A DNA stretch of 64,000 bases, taken from Lophium mytilinum. Lineage: Eukaryota > Ascomycota > Dothideomycetes > Mytilinidiales > Mytilinidiaceae. Positions 44,458 through 55,864 of the stretch are shown piece by piece. The stretch spans positions 4,770 to 68,769 of the forward strand of contig MU004192.1 in the NCBI GenBank assembly GCA_010093605.1, written 5' to 3'. Numbering within the stretch: the stretch's first letter is position 1; the number at the start of each line of letters is the position of its first letter. A program made the translations under genes and the position numbers. The notes below the pieces were generated by a model. That model was not told where the DNA came from and did no database searches. It saw only the letters and a list, made by a program, of their open reading frames with translations.

Positions 44458-45575
44458 TCAGACGACGTAGACAATCTCACTTCCGTCTTGGAGCGTTTCG
44501 ATCACCAAATTCTCCCTTAGTGTCTCATACATTGTCACTTTCCGTGTCGTGAAAGACCAATAAGCCTGATTACCAGTTACTATACGTCTAGCGTTAGCAA
44601 AAGGCTCTGTGGCGTTGAGCTGCTTATTGGCCCTGAAAGCCGCCGTGACAACTGCCCCTCCATTCTCTTTGTACTCCTTCGCAATCCAATGCATTCTCTC
44701 ATTAGTCTCCATCGCACGGGTGGTCTGCTGTTGCCAGAGCAACCAAGTCTCATGATCTGGGAGCCATTCCCGCTCGGCTGCTGTCACTGGCTCGAGGACT
44801 ATATTTCGAGTCGGCGTACCCCCGAGGTCAGCAAGATGCAGGGACGAAAGGTATTCTTGACGTTCTTGCTTGGCCCTGATCTTGTACACCCAATACCACT
44901 TTCCCCACTGGATGGTATTCTGAAATTGTTCTGCCTGACCGATGTCTATAGCACTTGTTAGTCGGGCATTTGTGTGAGAGATGAGATCGCCTTACCCGCG
45001 GAGTAGTGGCACAACCCACGCAAAGCCTGGAGATCAAAGTAGCGGACATGGCCGGTCAAACGGCGTACCATCCACTGTAGTGTGAGATCTGGGATCTGAT
45101 TTGAAAACCGGTTCTCGCCGCCTCCCACGTCGCTGTGAAATCCCGGAAACCATACTTGTTCCAGGTGCTGAGTTGAAAGAGGGTTGGTATAGAGAATTGG
45201 CGCAAAGTCGCCTCTCATCTCATTGAGTGACAGGGCGTGGAAGACGTTTTCGATATTTCCGCACATCTCGTTACGTGCGAAGGAGTGCGAGTGGAATTTG
45301 TTTCCTGGCACGAGTCTCCTAGTAGCGCCGGTGCCGGTAGCTGCGACAGCATCCCAGATTGCCACAGCCTTGATTCTTGGGCTCACGGTTGCTTGCCGTC
45401 TTGCAGCCAGCTCAACGGGGTTCTGCCCTCGATTCGCAAACAGTCCATGGTCTTCTTCCCGTAGGTCGCGCCATCCAATGTATACATCGACTAAGGAATC
45501 TTTATTTTCATCGGCGGAAAGCGTAATACCGCAGTCGTTGATGAAGTTGGCGAGGTAGCGGATGGTCACGCAGCG
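44458..45575 (-). pseudogene. 5'-truncated DUF2235 alpha/beta-hydrolase gene
   Basis: Exons run to 44996 and then 44945-44458 across a clean 50 nt intron (donor GTAAGG, acceptor CTATAG). The surviving 353 or so residues match the C-terminal part of DUF2235 proteins: TIRYLANFINDCG, KAVAIWDAVAATG, HALSLNEMRGDFAP, QVWFPGFHSDVGGGEN. The expected N-terminal portion with the nucleophile elbow GFSRGA is absent. The hydrolase homology begins abruptly at about 45570, where sequence of the neighbouring LRR gene ends. The fragment has an ATG at 45569 in frame, so it could still be expressed, but without the nucleophile it should be inactive. DUF2235 includes phospholipase-like hydrolases; the fungal role is unknown. 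Confidence 0.7.
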
Positions 45576-46771
45576 TCTCGAAGGAGGGCTCTGTCAGCTG
45601 GAGATTTTGCATTGTCCTAGGGAATTGGCTTGTCAGAGTCTGATGTGTTCTCATGTTCTCGCCAAATACCGAGGTCAACGGGCAATTCACATCCCTAAGT
45701 TGGGTGAAGTCGTCCAAGGGTCTGAGAAACTCGAGATATGTCGGGTAACCAAGTGGCCTGACATCGAGCGCTAGGGTTATCAGGGTGTCTTGGTGCTGTT
45801 TTAGCGCCGAGCTTACAGCACTCAACTCCATAATTTGGACGCCAGATGATTCGTACTGGAAGGTATGGAGCGACTTGCAGGCTCTGACAATGGATGCAAT
45901 TGATTCCCCAGTCAGGTACATGCCCTGAAGTCTGATATCTTGTACAGTAGAGAAACCAGCCAAGCCTCGCAATATGGCAGTCTCTTCTGCAATGTTAGTG
46001 TACTCGGTGAACTTCCGCTTCAAATGCAGACTCCTGAGAGCAGGTAACTCGAACAAAGGGAAGGCCTTCGTTAGGGACATGCGATCTAGACGAACGGTGA
46101 GTGCCTGCAGAGACGAGAAGCTGTGTGTAGCCTTGCTTCCAAGAGCTGCTTGACTGATACAGGACAAAAATAATTGGCTGATACCTGCAGGGTCGCTGAA
46201 ACTGATATCGCTTGTGTGAGATCCCTCGAGAATTTCCAGTTAAGGAGCCCGTGCAACTACAAGCGCTAGCTCGGCTGGAATGGTCGCCTTTTCTAAGCTG
46301 CTCAAGCCATAGACTCGAGTGTTCTAGGTACATAGGTTTCAAAGCGCTCGCATGTTCTTCCTCGGAAAGTTCATTATGGTACGACTTGATCACTAGAGGG
46401 GTAGGATCGCTCCACAAAGCTGGCTTTCGATCCCTTCCGTCCTTTGACCAGTCCCTGGCCAAGAACTGCTCGACTTTGATCATCTTTAGATGAGCGCCAA
46501 GCTGTGGGGTTTTCACCATCGCATAGAGGAACGGCTTGCGCGACAATCCAGGAAATATATGATATGATTTGTACGCATGTGGCACTGCTATGTCATGGAA
46601 GAGTTTCGAGGTAAGAAGGAGGCCATAGAAGCGGCACGCAGGCTGCCCGTAAGGGAAGATTGAGTTGTGAAGGCCGAATTGCTCAGCCAGGAGCTCGATA
46701 ATCCGGTCAAGCAACTCGTTGGGCAGGTCGTTGATTGTAATGGATGGTGCCTCGAGATGGGGCTCGAGCAT
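45508..46771 (-). pseudogene. Broken F-box/leucine-rich-repeat gene
   Basis: The N-terminus (ATG 46771) has an F-box: ITINDLPNELLDRIIELLAEQ, here residues 11-31, followed by LLLTSKLFHDIAVPHAYK. Homology continues in another frame from about 46290 (GLSSLEKATIPAELALVVAR), is interrupted by TAA at 46242-46240, and resumes through LRR-like repeats (SLQALTVRLDRMSLTKAF, LRSLHLKRKF, TVQDIRLQGMYLTGESI) to about 45576. The stop would be CAA before a CpA-to-TpA change. The 3' end runs directly into DUF2235 sequence, so the C-terminus is lost. F-box proteins recruit substrates to SCF ubiquitin ligases. Confidence 0.65.
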
Positions 46772-47162
46772 TCCGTGAGAATTTCGAGCAACGCCTTATA
46801 GATAGTCAGTAACAGAGCGAAGAGAACAAGTACTACCATAGCTTACTCAAATGGCCATTCTGCGATGTTTCGAGCCGTCTCTTTTGATAGCTCTCACTGC
46901 GCTGCGCTTCCTCCGACATCGTACCCTCCTCAAGCGGGCGTTTCGGCGAGCGTGGAGCAGACGCCATGGTGGAGGGAGTCGTGTGGATCAGGTCAGGTCG
47001 GAGGTCGTGGTTGACGCGACTTGGATCTGGCCAATGCTTTGCCGGGATGTCTCCGGCACGATATCACGTGCCCGAATGCTTCAAGGACCACAGAGATAGT
47101 AATCAGAACTTCCCTGCTGTAAGAAATGTCATTGAATCACAAAGCAATCTGGAAGAAAATTC
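46772..47162. other. Intergenic
   Basis: Promoter of the F-box gene and 3' flank of the NmrA-like gene. Short frames only. Confidence 0.4.
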
Positions 47163-48131
47163 TCAGACTCTATAACTCTCCCTCGCCCAAGTCTCAACAC
47201 CCGTAACCTCCATCCCCAACTTCCTGTTAACCGTCCCCTCCTCCCCCCAACTAACCCCCTTGCCCTCGGCAAACACAACCCGGTACTTCCCCATCACACT
47301 CTCTGGCTCCATTGCTAGTTCCCCCTTCAAAAACCCTACACTCCACACCTCCCTCTTCACCCCCGTCCCCAGCACCCTCTTCACCACCTCGGCAAGCTCC
47401 CCATAGCTAATCGTCTGCCCAGCCACATACAGCACCCCCCTCCCCACCTCCACCTCAGCCCCCAAAACCAACCGCGCAGCAACCCTTCCAATATCCCCCA
47501 CCGTCGTCACCGTAACCCTATTCTCCCAGCTCCCCAGCGCTCTGACAACAACCTCCTTCCCCCCCTTTCCCCCTTCTCTATCTCCACTTTCAACAGCTTC
47601 CACAACCCCAAACGCCCCCTCAAACAAAAAACTCATAAAAATCCCCGTACTCACCACCGTCCACTCGACTCCTGCTTCGCTTGCTTCAGCCCGCAACAAC
47701 CCCCTCACAGCCGCCTGCTCCCCAAACAGCGGCATCAAGCCCCCCGCGTCCCCGGTCACATCGTAATCCACGCCCCACTGCCACGGGAAGAACCGTAACT
47801 CTACCTCGCCCCTCTCCTTTCGTAAGCGGCCGGCGGCGAGCGCGGCGCGGGCGAGGAGCAGCTGCGAGCCGGGTGGGAGGCCGAAGCCGTTTGCGCAGAT
47901 GACGACGGGGAAGTTGGAGAAGTGGGTGGCGAGAGTGGAGGGGTCGGTGGCGAGGAGGTCGAGAGGGAGGAAGCGGATCCCGTGGGGGGTGAGGGCGGTG
48001 TATTTGGATGGGTCGCGGACCGCGAGGGTGAGATGTGAAGGGGTGGAGAGGGAGGGGAGGAGGGCGTGGAGGATGGCGGTTCCGAGTTCGCCGGCGCCGA
48101 GAAGGAGGATGGAGGGGGTGGTGGACGACAT
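47163..48131 (-). CDS. NmrA-like / isoflavone-reductase-like NAD(P)-binding protein
   Basis: Single exon, 322 residues from ATG 48131 (MSSTTPSILLLGAGELG); the upstream in-frame extension to 48182 adds 17 residues. GAGELGTAILHALL is the GxGxxG nucleotide-binding loop, and LAVRDPSKY supplies the NADP-type arginine after the second strand. FFPWQWGVDYDVTGDAGG and TVVSTGIFMSFLFEGAFG match the substrate-domain region of the NmrA/isoflavone reductase family, and VTTVGDIGRVAARLVL is the usual late helix. These proteins are redox enzymes or sensors. The neighbours give no hint of a substrate. The gene has strong C-richness in third positions. Confidence 0.85.
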   Translation of the reverse strand: MSSTTPSILLLGAGELGTAILHALLPSLSTPSHLTLAVRDPSKYTALTPHGIRFLPLDLLATDPSTLATHFSNFPVVICANGFGLPPGSQLLLARAALAAGRLRKERGEVELRFFPWQWGVDYDVTGDAGGLMPLFGEQAAVRGLLRAEASEAGVEWTVVSTGIFMSFLFEGAFGVVEAVESGDREGGKGGKEVVVRALGSWENRVTVTTVGDIGRVAARLVLGAEVEVGRGVLYVAGQTISYGELAEVVKRVLGTGVKREVWSVGFLKGELAMEPESVMGKYRVVFAEGKGVSWGEEGTVNRKLGMEVTGVETWARESYRV

Positions 48132-48800
48132 GGTTGTGTGGAGGGCTTTGGAGAGGAGAGAAGCGGTTACAAGGGTTTGCAAGATAAGTGAGAGAGGAGA
48201 TCGTGGTGTAGGGGTGATTTGCAGGAATCAGAGCGGGACTGACGGCGGTTCTTATAGCTTGAATCGTAGCGTTGCTCTGGACGATCTTATATCATACCAT
48301 TGTAGAGCGGTGGGGATAGTAGTTTTAGCGGCTCGGATTTAAGCGTTCTTAACGTCGTTAGTCGTTTACGGGCGTCGATATATTATTCAGCATGACTGTT
48401 GCGAGTGAGGTTGATGGCCAAAGGTCTGTCTCTGTGGCGGATAAGCCACGAGCTCAATTGGTTTAATAGTTTGAATGCTACCTACAAATGCCCTTCTGCA
48501 GATGCCTTCCTTCCTCAAGTCCTTATCCTACATAAACGCCTTGAAACTCCTTTTGATGGTATATAGCAACTTGGAGAGAACCGTCGCTTAATAGGAGTGG
48601 CAGAACCATTGATACAAGGCATTCAGAGTGGGAAGGCTACCGTCGGATCCTGAGTTTCGGAGGAGCTTGTCGACTGAAAGTTGAAAATACGATCAAGATG
48701 ATCTGTTATTACGAGAGCCGGAGTGAAGACCTTAGACTGGAATGTCCGAAGATATTTTGTTGTCTGTCATCGGCGATCCCTTCAATGTTTATTGCGGCTC
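48132..48800. other. Intergenic
   Basis: Promoter of the NmrA-like gene and 3' flank of U1-C. The stretch GAGCTCAATTGGTTTAATAG near 48452 resembles a tRNA A box, but no acceptor stem or T-arm follows. No gene. Confidence 0.4.
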
Positions 48801-49718
48801 TCACTGTCCTCCATGTGGCGGTCCACCCATTCCAGGTGGCGGGAATCCTCCCGGGGGCGGTCCACCTTGGAACATCATGTGTGGAGGAGGCATTCCCGGC
48901 ATGGGCCCTCCCGGCATTCCACCTGGTGGTGGGAACGGCATGCCGCCTGGAGGCGAACCGGCGTTTGGAGGAGGAGGGAAGGGAGGGAAACCCATCGGCG
49001 GACCCCCTCCCATGTGCGGCGGTGGGAAGGGCATGTTCGGTGGCATACCAGGCATACCACGATTCGGTCCAGCTAGCATTAAAAAATGTTGTTAGCCTGG
49101 GCACGTCAAATGACGGGGTGAACAAAAATACAGTAGAACTCACGTCCACCTTGACCCGGGCCACCCATAAAGGGCGGCGGGGGCAACCCTGGCATGCCTG
49201 CGACAGAGAGTTAGCAACTTCCTCTAGTAACCAAATATTTTCGGGGTAGATTTTACCCCCAGGGAAACCAAACGGCGGTGGGGGACCCCCAAATCCACCA
49301 GGTCCAGGTCCTCCCATGTGTTGTGATTGCAGCATCGGATTCTGGTTCTGCTGGCCCGCGTCCGCGTACGATGAGGTGATGGAGTCGATAACACTCTGCG
49401 CTTTCTCGTGGCCAATTTCTGTTTTGTCCATGAGCTTTCGTCCACGCTAATATCCAGTCTCAGGTAGACGTACGCTGGTAGTAGTCGACTACATTTCGCA
49501 AGTGGTTTCGTCCACTGTTATGCGCTTTTCGAACGCTCATCGAGTCGTGCGTGAGGTAAACATCGCAGTAATCGCCTTGGGTACTACTGTCAGCCTGGTA
49601 TTCTTGCAGTGCGCGTTCGAGATGAAGTCGTAATTTTCGGGAGAGACCTACAGAAGAGTGCGGAGGATGTCAGTTACGTTGCGCATAGCTTTGGAGGGTT
49701 ACACTTATATTTCGGCAT
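48801..49718 (-). CDS. YHC1: U1 small nuclear ribonucleoprotein C (U1-C)
   Basis: Five exons: 49718-49703, 49575-49474, 49418-49257, 49197-49144 and 49072-48801; 201 residues. The N-terminus reads [16 protein letters not shown], then [13 protein letters not shown] and [17 protein letters not shown]: the matrin-type C2H2 zinc finger of U1-C, which stabilises U1 snRNA pairing with 5' splice sites. The first exon is only 16 nt; its last base supplies the T of the first zinc-binding Cys codon. Intron 1 (donor GTAACC) must end in AAG at 49576 to restore that Cys. The remaining introns have CAG or TAG acceptors. The C-terminal 120 residues are Gly/Pro/Met-rich ([14 protein letters not shown]), as in U1-C from other fungi and animals. 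The symbol follows the yeast orthologue. Confidence 0.92.
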
Positions 49719-50323
49719 CTTAGAGAGATTGTCAAGAGGGTAGTATCTACGTGAGGGTCGAAGCTGATCGTGGAGAAGTTGCGGGTGATAGTACGTGATG
49801 CGATCGCGGCGCGGCCGCCGAAGTTGTCAATTCACGACTGCTTAGTCATCAAATATTACAGCGTATTGAATTTGGCTGAGTGGGATATATTCATTGCTTT
49901 CACTTTAGTTCGCCACACTCCTAAATAGCATGATTACATTCCTCTAAATCCAACTTCTGAGTCTAAAGGCTTGCAAAATTCATCTCATCACTCAAAGTCT
50001 CAAAACTTGAAGGAATCATTACATCCCGAGTCTATTAGACAATCGGAAATCTCTAATTAAATAAACTATACAGGATGTGTTACAAAACAAGGAAACGCTT
50101 GAGTGGATGCCGCTTTTCGACAGGAAGAGAAGGAAATTAGGGTCCCAGCAGGGGTCTAAGCAAACAGATCCTGCGCCAGGCTGCCTTATCCATAGAAGAC
50201 AAAGGAAAGACGGCCTATGCAGTCAAAAAATCCATCTATCCCAGCATAATAACATACCAACCGCTCGCTCCCAAATCCTATACACAATTAAAAAGGCCGT
50301 ATCGACCATCACTGCGTTCCATT
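49719..50323. other. Intergenic
   Basis: Promoter of U1-C and 3' flank of the ABC transporter. A 101-codon plus-strand frame at 50077-50382 overlaps the transporter end and lacks motifs. No gene. Confidence 0.45.
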
Positions 50324-53300
50324 CTACTGATCCGCTTTGTGCGACGGAGCCCTCTGCGACTCCCTCGTCTTCTGCCTGCTGAAGCTCTGGGTGCGTTGCC
50401 TTATCATGCTACCTCTTGATTTGACAGGCTCTAGGGTTGGGTCGGGCGCAGCTTCTGTCTCTTCCTTCTTCACTCTTGGCACACGGAGAAGCCAGTAGAA
50501 AGCTAAAGCCGCAAAGATATTGAAGATGATGTACGCCCACATGATGCCAAAGTTGCGCCAGGCTTGATCCCAGTAGCTGACCACGCTCGCCAGGAAGACG
50601 TTGGTGTCTGCAATCTGGCAGTAGCTGCAGTCGGAGGTGGCGTTGGGATTTTGGAGCTTGCCACCATTGAGGCCAATGTAGGTTTCCATGAATGACCAAC
50701 ATTGTCCAGAGGTAGGTTGGAACTTGAGGAATTCATTCGAAGCGCATACGACCTCTGTATTGGCGACGGCAGTGGAGAGCATGCCTGATATGAGGTAGGT
50801 GAATGGGGACACGCGATACATGAAAATCCAGAAGCCAGGGAGGCGTGACGGGCTTGCGAGGACACTGTGGATTGTTAGCTACAAGTGCAGAGAGAAGGGG
50901 AGAAGGGAACCATACCCGCAGAAGATGAGGGTGAACGAAAAGACCATGTTGGCAATATTTCCTCCTGCTTCTGCAGTCTCGACACCGGCGATACACATGT
51001 GTGTAAACGTGCTGGTAAAGAGGAGGAAAGTAAGGATGAACAGGAACATGAGGGCTCCGCGCTCGTGGACCGCGTCCGTAGGCTCGGCGTTCCGATAGAG
51101 ACCGATGGGATAGTACCAGCAGAAGAAAATAATGAGGGCCATAAGAGAGTTCCACGGCAGCTCGACGATGATGTTGGACAACATGAACGCCTTCCAAGAG
51201 TAGGCCTTGGACGGCCTCTCCCGAACTTCGTAGAGCGCACGTTGTGTGACGAAGTGTGGCATGATCTGTTGTACCAAGTTGCCGAAAATTGTCATCAACA
51301 TGAAGATGGAGAACATTTGGTTCTGGAGACCTTGAATACTGTTGCGAGCCTTGAAGAACGAAAAGCCAATGAACAAGGAAGAGAAAAGGCACAGAGCACC
51401 TTTCGCGTAGATGTAGGAAGGCGTGCGCCAGTACTGCTGGAAGACACGGATCGTGACCTCCTTCATCTGTTGGTCGAATGGTGCGGCAAACTCGCGGTAA
51501 GCGGCCTTGTCCTCCTTCCTCTTCCTGGAAGCAGCAGAAGCGGTGCGCTGGAGAGCCGTCGCAGCAGGTCGTTCTTCTTTGAGTGTAGCTAATTCCTCAT
51601 GGACCTCTTCGATTTCCGGGCTGTTGCGCCAAACATCGGGCCAATCAATCTCGGTCTGGGACCCTGGGGCAGCGCCAATGACTTCGAGCATCCACTCGGC
51701 GGGGTTGGCTTCGGGGGGACAGGGGTGGGCACCGTTCCTCTCGAAATAGTTGCTCAGAGTCTTAGAGTTTTCGCCGATTTCGCCAAAGTAGACAGTCTTT
51801 CCGCCTTTGGCAAGGAATAGGAGTCGGTCGAATCGCTGGAACAACATAGCAGATGGCTGATGGATGGTGCAAAGAATAGCTTGTCCGTTCTTGGTCAGCT
51901 TGTCTAGAAGATCCAGAATAGCCCAGGAAGTCTGACTGTCCAAGCCGGATGTTGGCTCGTCGAGGAAAAGAAGGAGGGCGGGCTTGGCAGCCAATTCGAC
52001 ACCAATCGTCAATCGCTTGCGCTGTTCGACGTTGAGACCTTCACCAGGAACACCGACAACCGCATCAGCATAGTCTTGCATTTCCAAAAGCTTGATGACC
52101 TCCTCTACGTAGTCCAATTTTTCTTGGCGGGGAACATGAGCAGGCTGGCGAAGCAGAGCGCTGAAGTTAAGAGCCTCCCGAACCGTGGACGTGGAAAGAT
52201 GCAGATCCTGTTGCTGGACATAGCCGGTCTTACGTTGGAACGAGGCGTCGCGTGGGAGGCCGTCCACCAGCATTTCACCACTGATGACACCCATAGTAGT
52301 ACGGGTAGCAAGACAATCCAAGAGAGTGGTTTTACCGGCGCCGGACACACCCATCAAAGCGGTAAGAGTACCTGGCTTCACCCAACCGTCGACATGGTCC
52401 AGAATCCTACGAGGCTGACCCTTGATCTTGATATCGTAGCATACGTTCTTCCACTGGAAGATGGCGGTTTGGCGTTCGATGATGGCGGTGTGATCCTCGG
52501 TGTTGCTCGCAACGACAGCACGACTAGGATCAGCGGACTCGGCATCGCCGCCCTTTTGGTCAAGGAACTTATGGCCGCGGCGGAAGACGAGGACTTCGCC
52601 CTTGGATTTCTTTGCTGTGATGTATTCGGTTGCGGCAAGATAAGTGATCATGAGACCAATCATGAAAACGAATAGAATGCCGAGATTCCTCCACTTGTGG
52701 GCGTGGTAGTATCCAAAGGCGCTGTTGATGTAATCGTCTCCATTCACAGTGGCTGAACCAGGAGTCGATCCCACCTGGGAGCAGATTTGATTGGCGAGAG
52801 TAATCTTTTCATATCCCTTGCCCATAGGCACAAAAGCGGAACACTTGTAGTTCTGACCATGAAACTCGTTGATCATAAGAGACTCAAATCCGTAAGCAAC
52901 AGGGTCCAGATAATTGATCCACCGTGACCAGCCAAGCATGTATCTTGTTGGAATAGTGAAGCCAGTGTAGATGACCAGGGCCAAGATTAAGACGGCTGCA
53001 GGAGCCATGGCTTGAGATAGAGTCCTTGAAACAGAGGCGATCGTCCGGAACAGCATAGACATGACCAAGGTGAGTACGAACGAGATGAGGATGAAGAAGA
53101 AGAAGGGTCCTGGTTCTCTGCGAAGGTTTGTCATGAAGTAGATAGCCAAGTTGAAAGTACAGGCGTTCAGAATCTTGTATGGCATGTCCGTAAGCATAGA
53201 AGCGAAAGCCTCGCAAGACGGGTGGTAGAGGGCATATCGGGAATGTTTCTCGACAATAGGACGCTGTGCATAGAGGGTGAGAATCTCCAGAGCACTACCA

Positions 53301-55123
53301 AACGCGTTCATTAGGATGGCAAAGAAGAGGAGGGCGCCCCGTGAGTAGAAGCTATTAGTATCGTGTGGCAGGTTGTAAAACACACTCCCGATGATCAAGG
53401 CGAAGATGAAGTTGCCGAACAACATGGTCAAGGTCAAACTTGGATCGCCCTTGAGTCTCTGAAGGCCTCGCCACAGGCAGAGACGGACCTGTTGTCCATA
53501 TGATAGGGTATATGGAGATGTGACACGCTGTCTCTTGGCCTGTGTAGCTTGGCGCGACCTCTTGAATTGCTCGAAGCTCTCGCCTCCAATTGGGTATTGC
53601 TCGTCGTAGCGATCGATGGCCTGGAGGAGCTCCTGTCGGTGCTGGCTATCCTTCCATCGCTGCGCGTACTCGTCGGGAGTCCTCGGAACACGAGCCTCCC
53701 AGCCAGGCTGAACAACACGCTCTAGCGGGCTGGTCATGGAGGTCAGGAAATCAGCAGTGGTTTGTCGATCCGGGCAGATGAATCCCATGTCAGTGAAGTA
53801 CTTTTTCGCTTCTCCAGTGCGGCCGAAGAAGATCTGGCGTCCCTCGTAAAGCACAAGCACTTTGTCGAAATGATCGTAGGCCAACTGAGGAGCCTGGTAA
53901 ATGGCAACGCAAGCCGTGGCGCCTTGGATGTCCGTCGACATGCGCAGGGTCTTACAGAACTCGATGGCGTTGGCACTGTCCAGACCGCGGGTACTGTTGT
54001 CCCAGCATTGCAATGGGGCACCGCTAAGGGAGGCCTCAGCGATACTGACACGCTTGCGCTCTCCACCACTGACACCGCGGATGTAATCGTTTCCTACGCG
54101 TGTGTTTATGGTGTGGGAGATGCCAAAGATGGCCATGATGACATCTCGCATGTGTTCGGCAAAGGTGTATTTGTCGACTCCGCCGGGAATGTGGCGGGGG
54201 GCTCTAGCCCGCGCGGCGAAGGTGAGGGTGTCCCCAACGGTAAGCATAGGGAAATGGACATCGACTTCTGCGGTGTAGATGGCCTCTCCACGGAAGTCGT
54301 GGTTCATGTGTTTGGCGCTGATACCTGCAGAAGGAGACACAGGTTAGCTTGCGGTATTGCTGAGAGCACTGGAAAACTCACCTTGATAGTTAAGGTAGGA
54401 GCTCGGTTCCACGACGAAGCCATGAGTCTCGCCAGCAACCGTCTTGAGGAAAGTAGAACATCCAGATCCAGGCGGGCCCAAAACGACAAGCATCTCCCCG
54501 CTCTCGACCAAGCCATCCAGATTTTGGAGAATGTCGATCTTCCGCTGCTTAGACTTTCCGAGGAGGCTGTTGACGAGGCCAACTCCTTCTAGCAGCACAT
54601 TGCCCACGCTCTTTTGGTAGTCGGTGGCAGAGCCGAATCCATGGACGTTGAGGTTCTTGAAAGACACGCCGGCAGTTCTCATGGGGGCTGCCTTCTCGTC
54701 GGATTTGTGGAGATTGAGCATGGCCGTTGCCCAGGCTCTCGCGCTGAAGTGTTCGCCGGCGGGATCAAGGGGTCCATTGGGCTCTGGTTCGAAGGGGCTC
54801 TGTCCAGCGGCGGTCGTGGAGAAGTTTGAGGCCTGGGTCAGTCGGCGGGCCAATTGGTGGACGTGGGCCTCCCGCCGCTCATCCTCAGAGTCGTCCCCGG
54901 CACTGCTGGACGCCCTCTTCTCTCCCTTCTCGTCAATTTGGCCTACGCCGTCGCGGGACACTGGCTCTGGCTTCTCGGGCGATAGAGTGGAGGAGTCGGA
55001 GTTGACGTCGGGGCCAGACTCGGAGCGCTCTCTAGTTGCGGAATGGGTGACCTCGTTGGTTGCAGCGTGGTGCTGCTCCTCCTTGTCATTGCTGCCAAAG
55101 GCAAAGTTGCCGACGAGCGACAT
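50324..55123 (-). CDS. PDR-type (ABCG) multidrug ABC transporter
   Basis: Three exons: 55123-54382, 54324-50916 and 50864-50324, with introns of 57 nt (GTGAGT..CTGCAG) and 51 nt (GTATGG..CCACAG); 1563 residues, close to yeast Pdr5. It is a full-size NBD-TMD-NBD-TMD efflux pump. NBD1 has the degenerate Walker [18 protein letters not shown] typical of the PDR family and the signature [14 protein letters not shown]; the usual Walker B region reads [15 protein letters not shown]2 has a canonical Walker [16 protein letters not shown], a divergent signature [14 protein letters not shown] and Walker [15 protein letters not shown]. Each half ends with six hydrophobic segments; a long acidic, serine-rich N-terminus precedes NBD1. 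Substrates are likely xenobiotics or metabolites. CCGCGGAC words upstream could bind zinc-cluster regulators. Confidence 0.93.
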
Positions 55124-55708
55124 GATGGGAAAAAGTGGATGGCGTTGCGGCCAGAGAGGGACGAGAATGGAAACAACACTCCACCAACAAACAGGGCTGA
55201 CCAGAAATAAAAGGGTTCGGGGAGAGTAGGGTGGGAAAAGTACATATAGTTTCCGTACCTACGTAGGGAGCGCTAGCCAAGGCAATTGCTTGGATTGCAA
55301 GGCATAGAAGCACACCGAAGGCGACCAGGATGTTGTGAATGTTCCGGATGCTGTGCTGGGAGTGCTCCGGCAACGCTGAGTTGGGACTGGTTTGCGAATC
55401 ACGTTGGTTCACGCTGGCCCTGTATCGGTCCTGCGCTGGTCCTTCGCTGCTGACATGGGCCTGCCACAGCTGCCATGGGGGGAAGTCGCTGGTGGGCTGC
55501 TCGGGTAGCGGGCGTCGCTGCCTTCCGGCACGCCGCGCTAGGCTGCAAGAGGGCACTGCCAAGGCACGTCTCACGAGAGCAGTTAGCGCGAGGGGGCGTT
55601 TTACAGCGGCCGCTTGCTTGTCGCGTGCAGGTCTGCCGCCGTTCGGGAAGCCATCGCATCCGCTGCTGTGGGGCCTTGAAAAAAGGGTCCATATATCGCC
55701 CTCCCCCA

Positions 55709-55716
55709 CCGCGGAC
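55709..55716. promoter_or_regulatory. Candidate zinc-cluster regulator site (CCGCGGAC)
   Basis: CCGCGG palindrome 586 bases upstream of the transporter start codon. Everted or inverted CGG triplets are typical targets of fungal Zn2Cys6 regulators, and yeast PDR elements read TCCGCGGA. A second identical 8-mer lies at 55857-55864. Assignment is by resemblance only. Confidence 0.3.
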
Positions 55717-55856
55717 CGGCATCTTCTGCACAAAGGGCTGCGATAACCACGGACGAACACCGCACTGAATGCTGGCCGAATTGCTGCCAACTCTGGCCAA
55801 GCTGCAGGCCGAAAAGGAGGCCTCGCGGCTCACAGCCTCAACTCTCCACTGCACCC

Positions 55857-55864
55857 CCGCGGAC
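55857..55864. promoter_or_regulatory. Second candidate zinc-cluster site (CCGCGGAC)
   Basis: Same 8-mer and orientation as at 55709-55716, 148 bases farther from the ABC transporter start. No experimental support. Confidence 0.3.

Noticed and set aside
48452-48480. tRNA-like A box (GAGCTCAATTGG)
   Set aside because: No matching acceptor stem, anticodon arm or T-arm in the following 80 bases.
53762-54592. 276-codon plus-strand frame
   Set aside because: Antisense shadow of the first nucleotide-binding domain of the ABC transporter.
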